Of a stretch of DNA of 64,000 nucleotides, positions 48,501 to 55,755 are shown piece by piece (the first letter of the stretch is position 1; every line of letters starts with the position of its first letter). This DNA comes from Asticcacaulis sp. YBE204. GTDB taxonomy: Bacteria; Pseudomonadota; Alphaproteobacteria; Caulobacterales; Caulobacteraceae. The stretch lies in assembly GCF_000495855.1 (NCBI RefSeq), contig NZ_AWGF01000020.1, forward strand, positions 1 to 64,000. The letters run 5' to 3'. Position numbers and translations under genes: made by a program. The notes under the pieces were generated by a model, which saw only the letters and a program-made list of their open reading frames with translations, ran no database searches and was not told the origin of the DNA.

Positions 48501-48770
48501 ACCCGACGCCGACATGTCGATGGCGCCGGCCATTGTCACCTTGTTGTTCGAGTCGATCGTTATGGCGCGCGCATTGGCCGTTTTGAGCGTAATCGTACCG
48601 GCCGTGGTCACATTGATGTCGTCGGCCGTACCGCCGGTGCCGATGGTCGCGGTGCGAACCGCCGTAGTGGTCGCGGTCGTGATGCTGGTTTCGGCCTGCG
48701 CCTGCGCCACAAAGGCGGCGGCCATAACGAGGCCGAGGGCGGTGGCGTTAAACAGATGAGATTTGCGCAT
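45558..48770 (-). CDS. Autotransporter (type Va secretion) with long beta-helix passenger
   Basis: 1070 aa. Signal peptide (about 1-26, cleavage after AQA), then a passenger of about 750 residues made of repeated GN-I-A-like beta turns, and a C-terminal barrel of about 280 residues ending in RARFQF with the usual terminal Phe. The passenger carries Asp-rich EF-hand-like loops (DEDGNGVVDTSD and DDDGDGTIDTM) that probably bind calcium. It is expected to be displayed on or shed from the cell surface. No protease triad was recognised, so adhesion or matrix function is more likely. The ribosome site is weak. Confidence 0.88.
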   Translation of the reverse strand: MRKSHLFNATALGLVMAAAFVAQAQAETSITTATTTAVRTATIGTGGTADDINVTTAGTITLKTANARAITIDSNNKVTMAGAIDMSASGDGATGIYIDGGRTGSLTVSGKITVTDDYTPADTDSPADGITDGAFATGTGRYGIRSVGTTPFIGDVVLSGGTTPSSIQVEGNNSYGVRFENALTGNFTAEGQVVVVGDNARGFAFDNTINGNLFIGGTTTAQGLNATALNIAGQVNGAVVLDGVMTGTGYRLPTVTDSTIIAKLTAEDLLQGGPLVNITGNVTKGILIQSIIADTDSTATTKNDDEDGNGVVDTSDGAGSLTQYGGAAALKIGSSSQDITLNAINIASTATDLYKDQKFGLVVRGAVASAGVFEGVAAKAIETGGLGRTVVFENGILISGSVSSASYLAENRAISLLSGTQAAKLNVSGLVKSAIASKANQTAYGIYIGSGANVPEINIGGSVQVTALGSKSNASAIFDGSNTLARLTNTGNITAALTASDDDGDGTIDTMTNRAVAIDTRSNTVGLTLTQTDLKPDDDTVAAPYINGDILLGSGADVLNINGGFILGNIDFGAGANSLKIDTKAIVAGKMTGSGTVNIDIVNGSLNLALGSKLNLTQLNVRKDGTLRFIPDTTAPSTPLLVSAGPAVFESGAKVQIGLSKIVKASTRYTLMTASSITLGTLDTASLDANIPYLYKAALSTDTAKTALYADVRLRTQSETSLSVNEFAAFDAIMTAAQGSTGATNALLDPLTAEGFEKAYLSFLPDYSGETLLSLAKGNDALTRTLASQSIIPATGQNQYWLQEYGYQVKRERGEVTGFESRGFAFAGGVERGLTSTQAAGLYLGYTAASPSDNFASPEEDMTATDLSLGVYWRLDTGEGLKSWVRGGVGYTKLESTRQILEGTFISQNEATWNGISYSGSVGAAYGFDAGWLSLTPTLSADYYGLKEDAHKETGGDTAFDLSVEERTSHILSGSAILNIGRSDKNALFRPELWVGYRNNFSVEIGDTVARFGTQTPFTLRGGTVEGGGPVAGLRIAASNEYSYFGIEGEYEKQDAYENVSLSLRARFQF

Positions 48771-49111
48771 AGGTTCGCTTTCGCTCGTCGTATGAAATTT
48801 TCAGACAGATTGTCCGGCGTCGAAAATCGGACGCCAAACCTGCCCCCATAATAAATAACGCGGCAAAGCTTTTGGGATCGCCCCAAAGGTCACCACGTGT
48901 CAGTGGCGACTTTTCCGGATGAATATGGGCGATTCTATGTCACATCCGACATGCGGCCGCCCAAAACGCTCGTCCTTACCCTGCCAATATTTCAGGACAG
49001 ACTTACACGCAAACGCACGACCTTGCCTATGACAAAGTTAACGCAGGCGACGAAAATTAAAGAGAAAAGAGAGTGGAAATGCGGGACCACCTGAAGAGCG
49101 TATCTTTCAAG
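48771..49111. other. Promoter region of the autotransporter; two inverted repeats, no gene seen
   Basis: About 340 bp. GTCACCAC (48889-48896) and GTGGCGAC (48903-48910) form an inverted repeat 119-140 bp upstream of the autotransporter start, next to a short hairpin CTTTTGGG / CCCCAAAG. I see no credible reading frame. Confidence 0.5.
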
Positions 49112-49188
49112 TGGCGCGAGTGACGGGACTCGAACCCGCGACCCTCGGCGTGACAGGCCGATACTCTAACCAACTGAGCTACACCCGC
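49112..49188 (-). tRNA. tRNA-Asp (anticodon GUC), copy 1
   Basis: 77 nt with encoded CCA, acceptor GCGGGTG / CACTCGC, anticodon stem TCGGC / GCCGA around CTGTCAC, discriminator G as in tRNA-Asp. Sequence identical to copy 2. Confidence 0.97.
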
Positions 49189-49247
49189 ATTCCATTTCGA
49201 TGACAAAACCCAGGTGTGCGGCCCACTTACAAGAAACGCTTTATAAG

Positions 49248-49324
49248 TGGCGCGAGTGACGGGACTCGAACCCGCGACCCTCGGCGTGACAGGCCGATAC
49301 TCTAACCAACTGAGCTACACCCGC
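49248..49324 (-). tRNA. tRNA-Asp (anticodon GUC), copy 2
   Basis: 77 nt, identical to copy 1 and 59 bp from it. Copy 2 is transcribed first, and flanking sequences differ, so the duplication covers little more than the tRNA itself. Confidence 0.97.
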
Positions 49325-49653
49325 AAACCTAGATTATGTCGTCTCCCCAAGGCGTCTAAGGCGTCTCGTGAAGAGGTGGGCTTGATAGTGCGGGGCAGGG
49401 GCGGGTGTCAAGCGCGATGTTTCCAAAAAACGTCAAAAACCGATTTGGCTGTGGACGAGCGATGTTGATTTGAGAGTGCTTCGCAATTGCTATAATTTCT
49501 GATACAATTTTATCATTTCCCACGTTTTCTTTGTTTCTAGTGTTTGAAGCTTGGCGCGAGGTGGTCTAATAGGCACTCATTGAGTCTGCTATTCGTCGTG
49601 CGCTTTCGCAGCGCAATATGGCGCGTGGCGCGTACTAAAGTGAGGTCGCACCC
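49325..49653. other. Region upstream of the nuo operon; no gene seen
   Basis: About 330 bp between divergent tRNA-Asp and nuoA. It must hold both promoters. The stretch 49470-49560 is AT-rich. No convincing small reading frame or operator was found. Confidence 0.5.
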
Positions 49654-50031
49654 GTGGAAGCCCTGCTTATAAAATATCTGCCGATCGTTATATTCTTCGG
49701 CATCGCACTCGTTTTGGGCCTCGGCTTCATCATCGCCGCGCTGGTCCTGGCCCCCAAGGCCCCGGATACCGAAAAGCTGTCGGCTTATGAATGCGGTTTC
49801 AACGCCTTCGATAGCGCCCGTCAGAAGTTCGACGTGCGATTCTACCTCGTCTCGATCCTGTTCATCATCTTCGATCTCGAAGTGGCATTCCTGTTCCCGT
49901 GGGCCGTGTCGATGTTCGACCTGCCGCAGGCGGCGATGCAGTTTGCCTTCTGGTCGATGATGGTCTTCCTCGGTGTCCTGACCGTAGGCTTTATATATGA
50001 GTGGAACAAAGGAGCCCTGGAATGGGAATAA
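49654..50031 (+). CDS. nuoA: NADH-quinone oxidoreductase subunit A
   Basis: 125 aa, three transmembrane helices, GTG start preceded by GAGG. The conserved loop [36 protein letters not shown] is present. It lies at the junction of the membrane and peripheral arms of complex I. First gene of the operon; nuoB starts 10 bp before its end. Confidence 0.96.
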   Translation: MEALLIKYLPIVIFFGIALVLGLGFIIAALVLAPKAPDTEKLSAYECGFNAFDSARQKFDVRFYLVSILFIIFDLEVAFLFPWAVSMFDLPQAAMQFAFWSMMVFLGVLTVGFIYEWNKGALEWE

Positions 50032-50603
50032 TTCTTCCTGGCCAGACAGATGTGACGGCTTATGGTCAAGCCGGTCGCAGCACCGTCGAAGGGTACGATC
50101 CCAAGGTCCACGACAAGTTTTTCGAAGCCGTATCGACGGAGTTGAACGACAAGGGCTTCCTCGTCGCTTCGGCTGACGATGTGATTACCTGGGCACGCAC
50201 CGGCTCTCTGATGTGGATGACCTTCGGTCTGGCCTGTTGCGCGGTCGAAATGATGCAGGCCTCGATGCCGCGTTATGACATGGAGCGTTTCGGCATGGCC
50301 CCGCGCGCCTCACCGCGTCAGTCGGACCTGATGATCGTCGCCGGCACCCTGACCAACAAGATGGCCCCGGCCCTGCGTAAGGTCTACGATCAAATGCCGG
50401 ACCCGCGCTACGTCCTGTCGATGGGCTCGTGCGCCAATGGCGGCGGCTATTATCACTATAGCTACAGTGTCGTGCGCGGTTGCGACCGCGTTGTGCCGGT
50501 CGATGTCTATGTGCCGGGTTGCCCGCCGTCGGCCGAAGCCCTGTTGTACGGTCTGCTTCAGCTTCAGAAGAAGATCCGCCGCAACGGCACTATCCGTCGC
50601 TAA
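50022..50603 (+). CDS. nuoB: NADH-quinone oxidoreductase subunit B
   Basis: 193 aa. It holds cluster N2, the electron donor to quinone; ligands are in [16 protein letters not shown] and PGCPPSAE. The ATG at 50022 (MGIILPGQ) was chosen; an upstream ATG lies deeper in nuoA. About 35 N-terminal residues precede the core. Confidence 0.97.
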   Translation: MGIILPGQTDVTAYGQAGRSTVEGYDPKVHDKFFEAVSTELNDKGFLVASADDVITWARTGSLMWMTFGLACCAVEMMQASMPRYDMERFGMAPRASPRQSDLMIVAGTLTNKMAPALRKVYDQMPDPRYVLSMGSCANGGGYYHYSYSVVRGCDRVVPVDVYVPGCPPSAEALLYGLLQLQKKIRRNGTIRR

Positions 50604-50615
50604 GGGAGTTTCAGA

Positions 50616-51218
50616 ATGTCCGAAGAAAAACTCCTCAAGATCGCCGAACAGGCGAAGGCCGACTTCAAGGAAGGCCTCGTCGAGACCATTTTTGCGTTCG
50701 GCGAACTGACTCTGGTGGTCGAGCGCGAGCGCATTGTCGAGGTGCTGCAAAAACTCCGCGCAGAGCCTTACCGGTTTCACCAGTTGATCGACCTGTGCGG
50801 TGCCGACTATCCCAAGCGCGCCCGTCGCTTCGACGTCGTTTATCACCTGTTGTCCCTGACCCAGAATGTGCGTCTGCGCGTCAAGGTCATGACCGACGAG
50901 GTGGTGCCGGTGCCGACCGTGCGCGACGTCTATCCGAACGCCGACTGGTATGAGCGCGAAGCCTTCGACATGTACGGCATGCTCTTTTCGGGCCAGCCCG
51001 ATCTGCGCCGCATCCTGACCGACTATGGCTTCGAAGGCCACCCGCTGCGCAAGGACTTCCCGATGACCGGCCACGTCGAGGTCCGTTACGACGAAGAGCA
51101 AAAGCGCGTCGTTTACGAACCCGTCAAGCTGACGCAGGAATACCGCCGGTTCGATTTCCTCTCGCCGTGGGAAGGCGCGCAATACGTGCTTCCGGGCGAC
51201 GAAAAGGCGAAGGCATAG
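50616..51218 (+). CDS. nuoC: NADH-quinone oxidoreductase subunit C
   Basis: 200 aa, 30-kDa subunit of the peripheral arm. [37 protein letters not shown] is the family signature. It is separate from nuoD, as usual in alphaproteobacteria. Confidence 0.97.
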   Translation: MSEEKLLKIAEQAKADFKEGLVETIFAFGELTLVVERERIVEVLQKLRAEPYRFHQLIDLCGADYPKRARRFDVVYHLLSLTQNVRLRVKVMTDEVVPVPTVRDVYPNADWYEREAFDMYGMLFSGQPDLRRILTDYGFEGHPLRKDFPMTGHVEVRYDEEQKRVVYEPVKLTQEYRRFDFLSPWEGAQYVLPGDEKAKA

Positions 51219-51222
51219 TATC

Positions 51223-52485
51223 ATGGCTGATGAACTGAAAAACCCGATGGCCTCCTTCGTCGATGCGAAGACCGGCGCTGTGTTCGACGATGTCGAGGCG
51301 CGCTCCAGCTTCGACGACCGCAAGTTCACCATCAATTTCGGCCCGCAACACCCGGCGGCACACGGCGTTCTGCGTCTGGTGCTCGATCTCGACGGTGAAA
51401 TCGTCGAGCGCGTCGATCCGCATATCGGCCTGCTGCATCGCGGCACCGAAAAGCTGATGGAATACCGCACCTATTTGCAGAATACGCCCTATTTCGACCG
51501 CCTCGACTACGTCGCGCCGATGAATCAGGAGCACGCTTTCTGCATGGCGATCGAGCGTCTGCTCGGTCTCGAAGTGCCCAAGCGCGCCCAGCTTATCCGT
51601 GTTCTGTTCTCCGAAGTCGGCCGCATCCTGTCGCACCTGCTCAACGTCACGACTCAGGCCATGGACGTCGGCGCGCTGACGCCGCCGCTGTGGGGCTTCG
51701 AAGAGCGCGAAAAGCTGATGGTGTTCTATGAGCGCGCCTGCGGGGCGCGTCTGCATGCCAACTATTTCCGTCCGGGCGGCGTCCATCAGGATCTGACGCC
51801 GGAACTGATCGAAGACATGATCACGTGGTGCAAGGAATTCCCGCGCGCCCTGAACGATATCGAATCGCTGGTGACGGAAAACCGTATCTTCAAGCAGCGC
51901 AACGTCGATATCGGCCTCGTGACCAAGCAGCAGGCCTATGACTGGGGCTTTACCGGCGTCATGATTCGCGGGTCGGGTGTGCCGTGGGATCTGCGCAAGT
52001 CGCAGCCTTACGAGTGCTATGACGAACTGGATTTCGAGATCGTTCTGGGCAAGAACGGCGACTGCTGGGACCGTTATCTGTGCCGCGTCGAGGAAATGCG
52101 TATCGCCGCCGACCTGATGGCGCAATGCCTCGAAAAGCTGAAGGTGACGCCGGGAGAAGTGCTGGCCGCCGACCACAAGGTCACGCCGCCGCGTCGCGCC
52201 GAAATGAAGAACTCGATGGAAGCACTTATCCATCACTTCAAGCTCTACACCGAAGGCTTCAAGACGCCGCCGGGCGAAGTCTATGCCGCCGTTGAAGCGC
52301 CGAAGGGCGAATTCGGCGTCTATCTGGTTTCGGACGGCACCAACAAGCCGTACCGTTGCAAGATTCGCGCACCGGGCTTTGCTCACCTTCAGGCGATGGA
52401 CTGGATGAACCGCGGCCACATGCTGGCCGACGTCTCGGCGATCCTCGGCTCGCTTGATATCGTGTTTGGCGAGGTCGATCGATGA
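51223..52485 (+). CDS. nuoD: NADH-quinone oxidoreductase subunit D
   Basis: 420 aa, 49-kDa subunit that with NuoB forms the quinone site. [26 protein letters not shown] and the C-terminal DIVFGEVDR are diagnostic. The first 30 residues are an extension before the core. It overlaps the following unknown gene by ATGA. Confidence 0.97.
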   Translation: MADELKNPMASFVDAKTGAVFDDVEARSSFDDRKFTINFGPQHPAAHGVLRLVLDLDGEIVERVDPHIGLLHRGTEKLMEYRTYLQNTPYFDRLDYVAPMNQEHAFCMAIERLLGLEVPKRAQLIRVLFSEVGRILSHLLNVTTQAMDVGALTPPLWGFEEREKLMVFYERACGARLHANYFRPGGVHQDLTPELIEDMITWCKEFPRALNDIESLVTENRIFKQRNVDIGLVTKQQAYDWGFTGVMIRGSGVPWDLRKSQPYECYDELDFEIVLGKNGDCWDRYLCRVEEMRIAADLMAQCLEKLKVTPGEVLAADHKVTPPRRAEMKNSMEALIHHFKLYTEGFKTPPGEVYAAVEAPKGEFGVYLVSDGTNKPYRCKIRAPGFAHLQAMDWMNRGHMLADVSAILGSLDIVFGEVDR

Positions 52486-52883
52486 ACCCCGACTTCCCGC
52501 ACGACGCGGCGCATCTGGCGCCCTATATGATGGTGGTGATGCCGCTGATCGTCGGATCGACGATTATCGCTGCCATCATTCTCGTGCGCTGGCTGATGAG
52601 CAAGTCGGCCTGGAACTTCCATCCGGGCGGAGCCAATGGCTTCCTCCACGACGAGTTTCTGCGTCTGGGGGCTCTGTTCATTCCGTTCATGCTGATCGGC
52701 GTGGCCATCCGCTGGTACGTCTATATCATGCACCCGGAACTGGCGCATTCGCCGATCCTGCTGGGCGCGCTGGTCGTGATCATCGTCATGCGCCGCCTGT
52801 CGCGTTATATCCCGTTCGTGCGCGATGCCGGTCGTCGGATCGATGCCGCCCGTGCGGCCTGTAAAGCGGGGAGTGCCGTATAA
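52482..52883 (+). CDS. Unrecognised small membrane protein inside nuo operon, paralog 1
   Basis: 133 aa. Three hydrophobic helices (about 16-40, 63-84 and 89-104), with a soluble loop [16 protein letters not shown] between the first two and a basic C-terminal tail. Its second half aligns with the next gene (HPxGAxGxL, then IPFMLI / VPLMVI, SPILL / SPLVF, RR / KR), so the two are tandem duplicates. ATGA overlap with nuoD and one-base overlap with its paralog show coupling to complex I genes. No known nuo subunit matches. Confidence 0.8.
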   Translation: MNPDFPHDAAHLAPYMMVVMPLIVGSTIIAAIILVRWLMSKSAWNFHPGGANGFLHDEFLRLGALFIPFMLIGVAIRWYVYIMHPELAHSPILLGALVVIIVMRRLSRYIPFVRDAGRRIDAARAACKAGSAV

Positions 52884-53236
52884 TGCAAACCTGGCAATCC
52901 TTCCTCCTCGTCATCGTCTTCCTGACGGTCGCCATCGGCCTGCGTTATATGCTGGGCCGCGCCGCGTTCCCCTTCCATCCGGAAGGCGCGACCGGTTACC
53001 TCAAGGACCTGCTGCTGGAAACCGTGATCACCTATGTGCCGCTGATGGTGATCATCTTCGGCGTCAAGATCTATCTCGACGCCAATCCGCAGTTTCAGAA
53101 TTCGCCGCTGGTCTTTGCCTCGATCGGCATTGCCGTGGTGTCCATGCTGCTGGCCAAGCGCCTGCCGCTGGTCCAGGCGGCCTCGGCGCGCATGATGAAG
53201 GCGCGTCACGACCGTTGGGAGGCTCTGAAACAATGA
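52883..53236 (+). CDS. Unrecognised small membrane protein inside nuo operon, paralog 2
   Basis: 117 aa with three hydrophobic helices (about 6-22, 49-65 and 78-92), loop FPFHPEGATGYLKDLL and a basic tail ASARMMKARHDRWEAL. Paralogous to the preceding gene; start codon shares one base with the previous stop. A 16-codon reading frame overlaps its stop and leads to nuoE. Possibly a lineage-specific complex I assembly or accessory factor; that is inference from position only. Confidence 0.8.
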   Translation: MQTWQSFLLVIVFLTVAIGLRYMLGRAAFPFHPEGATGYLKDLLLETVITYVPLMVIIFGVKIYLDANPQFQNSPLVFASIGIAVVSMLLAKRLPLVQAASARMMKARHDRWEALKQ

Positions 53237-53283
53237 GCCTTTTTGCTAAAAATAATATCGTACCCCAGATGAGAGAGGCCTGA
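53233..53283 (+). CDS. Possible 16-aa leader or coupling peptide before nuoE
   Basis: ATG at 53233 overlaps the upstream stop by ATGA; the frame [16 protein letters not shown] ends with TGA at 53281-53283, two bases before the nuoE ATG. It may simply carry ribosomes from the upstream gene to nuoE. No conservation data. Confidence 0.3.
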   Translation: MSLFAKNNIVPQMREA

Positions 53284-53284
53284 G

Positions 53285-53947
53285 ATGTCCGTTCGCCGTC
53301 TCGCCGCCGTTCAGCCGGAAAGCTTTACTTTCAAGCCTGAAACGCTTGAAAAGGCCAACTGGTGGATTGCCAAATATCCTGACTCCCGCCGTCAATCGGC
53401 GGTCATTCCGATCCTGTGGCTGGTTCAGAAGCAGGAAGGCTGGGTCAGTGAGCCCGCCATCACGGCTATCGCCAAGATGCTGTCGATGCCGCAGATCCGC
53501 GTCTATGAGGTCGCGACCTTCTACACCATGTTCATGCTGGAGCCGGTCGGTTCGGCGGCGCTCATTCAGGTATGCGGCACGACGCCGTGCCAGCTGCGTG
53601 GCTCCGAAGCCCTGATGAAGGTGTGCAAGGACAAGATCGGCCCGAAGGACAAGCTCTCGGCGGACGGCAAGTTCTACTGGCAGGAAGTCGAATGCCTTGG
53701 TGCCTGCACCAACGCCCCGATGGCGCAGATCAACGACTATTTCTACGAAGACCTGACGCCGGACAATCTGGCCCAGATCATCGACGATTTCGCGGCGGGC
53801 CAAACGCCGAAGACCGGCCCCTATAATGGCCGCTTCACGTCCGAACCGCTGGGCGGCGCGACCAGCCTGACCGATCCGTCGCTGTTCGACGGTTCGCTGG
53901 CCCAGCCGATCAAGATTCCGAACGCTCCTGAATCGGAGACCGCGTAA
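53285..53947 (+). CDS. nuoE: NADH-quinone oxidoreductase subunit E
   Basis: 220 aa, 24-kDa subunit with the N1a [2Fe-2S] cluster; ligands in [10 protein letters not shown] and [10 protein letters not shown]. The C-terminal 50 residues are a Pro/Ser-rich extension common in alphaproteobacteria. Its stop overlaps the nuoF start (TAATG). Confidence 0.97.
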   Translation: MSVRRLAAVQPESFTFKPETLEKANWWIAKYPDSRRQSAVIPILWLVQKQEGWVSEPAITAIAKMLSMPQIRVYEVATFYTMFMLEPVGSAALIQVCGTTPCQLRGSEALMKVCKDKIGPKDKLSADGKFYWQEVECLGACTNAPMAQINDYFYEDLTPDNLAQIIDDFAAGQTPKTGPYNGRFTSEPLGGATSLTDPSLFDGSLAQPIKIPNAPESETA

Positions 53948-55260
53948 TGGTGGGTATCCTCGAAGACAAAGACCGTATTTTCACGAACCTTTACGGTTTC
54001 CACGACTGGGGCCTGGAAGGCGCGAAGCAGCGCGGCGCGTGGAACGCGACCAAGGACATCCTGTCCTACGGGCGCGACTGGATCATTACCAATGTCAAGA
54101 ACTCCGGCCTGCGCGGTCGCGGTGGCGCGGGCTTCTCGACCGGCCTGAAGTGGTCCTTCATGCCGAAGGAAGTCAAGGATCGCCCGCATTACCTCGTGGT
54201 CAATGCCGACGAATCCGAACCCGGCACCTGCAAAGACCGCGAAATCATGCGCCACGATCCGCATCTGCTGATCGAAGGCTGCCTGATCGCCTCGTTCGCC
54301 ATGCAGGCCAATGCCTGCTACGTCTATCTGCGCGGCGAATACGTCTTCGAGCGCGAGCGCTTAGAGGCGGCGATCAAGCAGGCCTATGAAGCGAAGCTGG
54401 TCGGCAAGGACAATATCCACGGCTATCCGTTCGACATCTACGTCCACCACGGTGGCGGGGCCTATATCTGCGGCGAAGAAACCGCGCTGCTCGAATCGCT
54501 CGAAGGCAAGAAGGGCCAGCCGCGCCTGAAGCCGCCGTTCCCGGCGGGTGCGGGTCTCTATGGCTGCCCGACGACCGTCAATAACGTGGAATCGATTGCC
54601 GTCGTCGGCACGATCCTGCGTCGTGGCGCTCAGTGGTTCGCGGGCTTCGGTGCGCCGAACAATGCCGGGACCAAGCTGTTCTGCATCTCCGGTCACGTAG
54701 AGCGGCCGTGCAATATCGAAGAGGCCATGTCGATCCCGTTCCGCCAGTTGGTCGAAGACCACTGCGGCGGCATTCGCGGCGGCTGGGGCAACCTCAAGGC
54801 CATCATCCCCGGCGGCTCGTCGGTGCCGATGATCCCGGCGGAGCAGTGCGAAAACCTGGCCATGGACTTCGACACCCTGCGCGGTCTGGGCTCCGGCCTC
54901 GGCACGGCGGCGGTCATCGTCATGGATAAGTCGACCGACCTGATTAAGGCGATCGCGCGCCTGAGCTATTTCTACAAGCACGAATCCTGCGGTCAGTGCA
55001 CGCCGTGCCGCGAAGGCACGGGCTGGATGTGGCGCGTCATGGAGCGCATGGTCACCGGCGACGCCGACCCGAAGGAAATCGACACGCTTCTGGAAGTCAC
55101 CAAGCAGGTTGAAGGCCACACCATCTGTGCGCTCGGCGACGCGGCGGCCTGGCCGATTCAGGGCCTGATCCGTCACTTCCGTCACGAGATCGAGGATCGC
55201 ATCACGCTTTACCGTTCGTCGAAGTCCAACTTCGCCGGGCATACCATCGCGGCAGAGTAG
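53947..55260 (+). CDS. nuoF: NADH-quinone oxidoreductase subunit F
   Basis: 437 aa, 51-kDa subunit that binds FMN and NADH ([16 protein letters not shown]) and the N3 [4Fe-4S] cluster ([12 protein letters not shown]). Electron entry point of complex I. Followed 11 bp later by a gene not normally part of nuo operons. Confidence 0.98.
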   Translation: MVGILEDKDRIFTNLYGFHDWGLEGAKQRGAWNATKDILSYGRDWIITNVKNSGLRGRGGAGFSTGLKWSFMPKEVKDRPHYLVVNADESEPGTCKDREIMRHDPHLLIEGCLIASFAMQANACYVYLRGEYVFERERLEAAIKQAYEAKLVGKDNIHGYPFDIYVHHGGGAYICGEETALLESLEGKKGQPRLKPPFPAGAGLYGCPTTVNNVESIAVVGTILRRGAQWFAGFGAPNNAGTKLFCISGHVERPCNIEEAMSIPFRQLVEDHCGGIRGGWGNLKAIIPGGSSVPMIPAEQCENLAMDFDTLRGLGSGLGTAAVIVMDKSTDLIKAIARLSYFYKHESCGQCTPCREGTGWMWRVMERMVTGDADPKEIDTLLEVTKQVEGHTICALGDAAAWPIQGLIRHFRHEIEDRITLYRSSKSNFAGHTIAAE

Positions 55261-55271
55261 GGGACACACAT

Positions 55272-55715
55272 ATGCGGGGCAAGGTTCTGTCTTTCGACAA
55301 CTATACCGGTCAGGGGCTGATCAGCGGTGACGACAGCGTGCGTTACAGCTTTTCGCAGGCCGATCTGATGGGCGGCGCGCGTTCGGTCGCCGCCGGTACG
55401 ACGGTCGATTTTGAAGGCACGGATGGCATCGCCCGCAGCGTGTATGTCTTGCAGGGCAGCAGCAGCGAGAAAAACAAGATCGTTGCGGCATTGCTGGCAT
55501 TTTTCCTTGGTGGACTGGGGGTCCACAAGTTTTATCTGGGGAAAAATACGGCCGGTATCATCATGCTTTTGTGTACGTTGGTTGGCTGGATATTCCTGCT
55601 GATCCCGCCGATCGTGGTCGCCGTTATCGCGTTTATAGAATTCCTAATCTACTTGTTAAAATCCGACCAGCAGTTCCATGAGGACTACGTCGTGGGCGAC
55701 AAGTCTTGGTTCTGA
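55272..55715 (+). CDS. Fusion of cold-shock-like domain and TM2 domain, inside nuo operon
   Basis: 147 aa. Residues 1-62 look like a small OB-fold of the cold-shock type (MRGKVLSFDNYTGQGLISGDD, later VDFEGTDG), without the full RNP motifs. Residues 65-147 form a TM2 domain: KNKIVAALLAFFLGGLGVHKFYLGK, then two hydrophobic helices. TM2 domains are two-helix membrane modules of unclear function. It lies between nuoF and nuoG on the same strand. I see no link to complex I apart from position. Confidence 0.8.
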   Translation: MRGKVLSFDNYTGQGLISGDDSVRYSFSQADLMGGARSVAAGTTVDFEGTDGIARSVYVLQGSSSEKNKIVAALLAFFLGGLGVHKFYLGKNTAGIIMLLCTLVGWIFLLIPPIVVAVIAFIEFLIYLLKSDQQFHEDYVVGDKSWF

Positions 55716-55755
55716 TTACGGTCAGAGTACGTTTTTGTTATGAGGTTTGAGGCAC

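Noticed and set aside
48897-49094. 65-codon frame between autotransporter and tRNA-Asp
   Set aside because: No ribosome site, no recognisable domain, random-like composition in an intergenic region.
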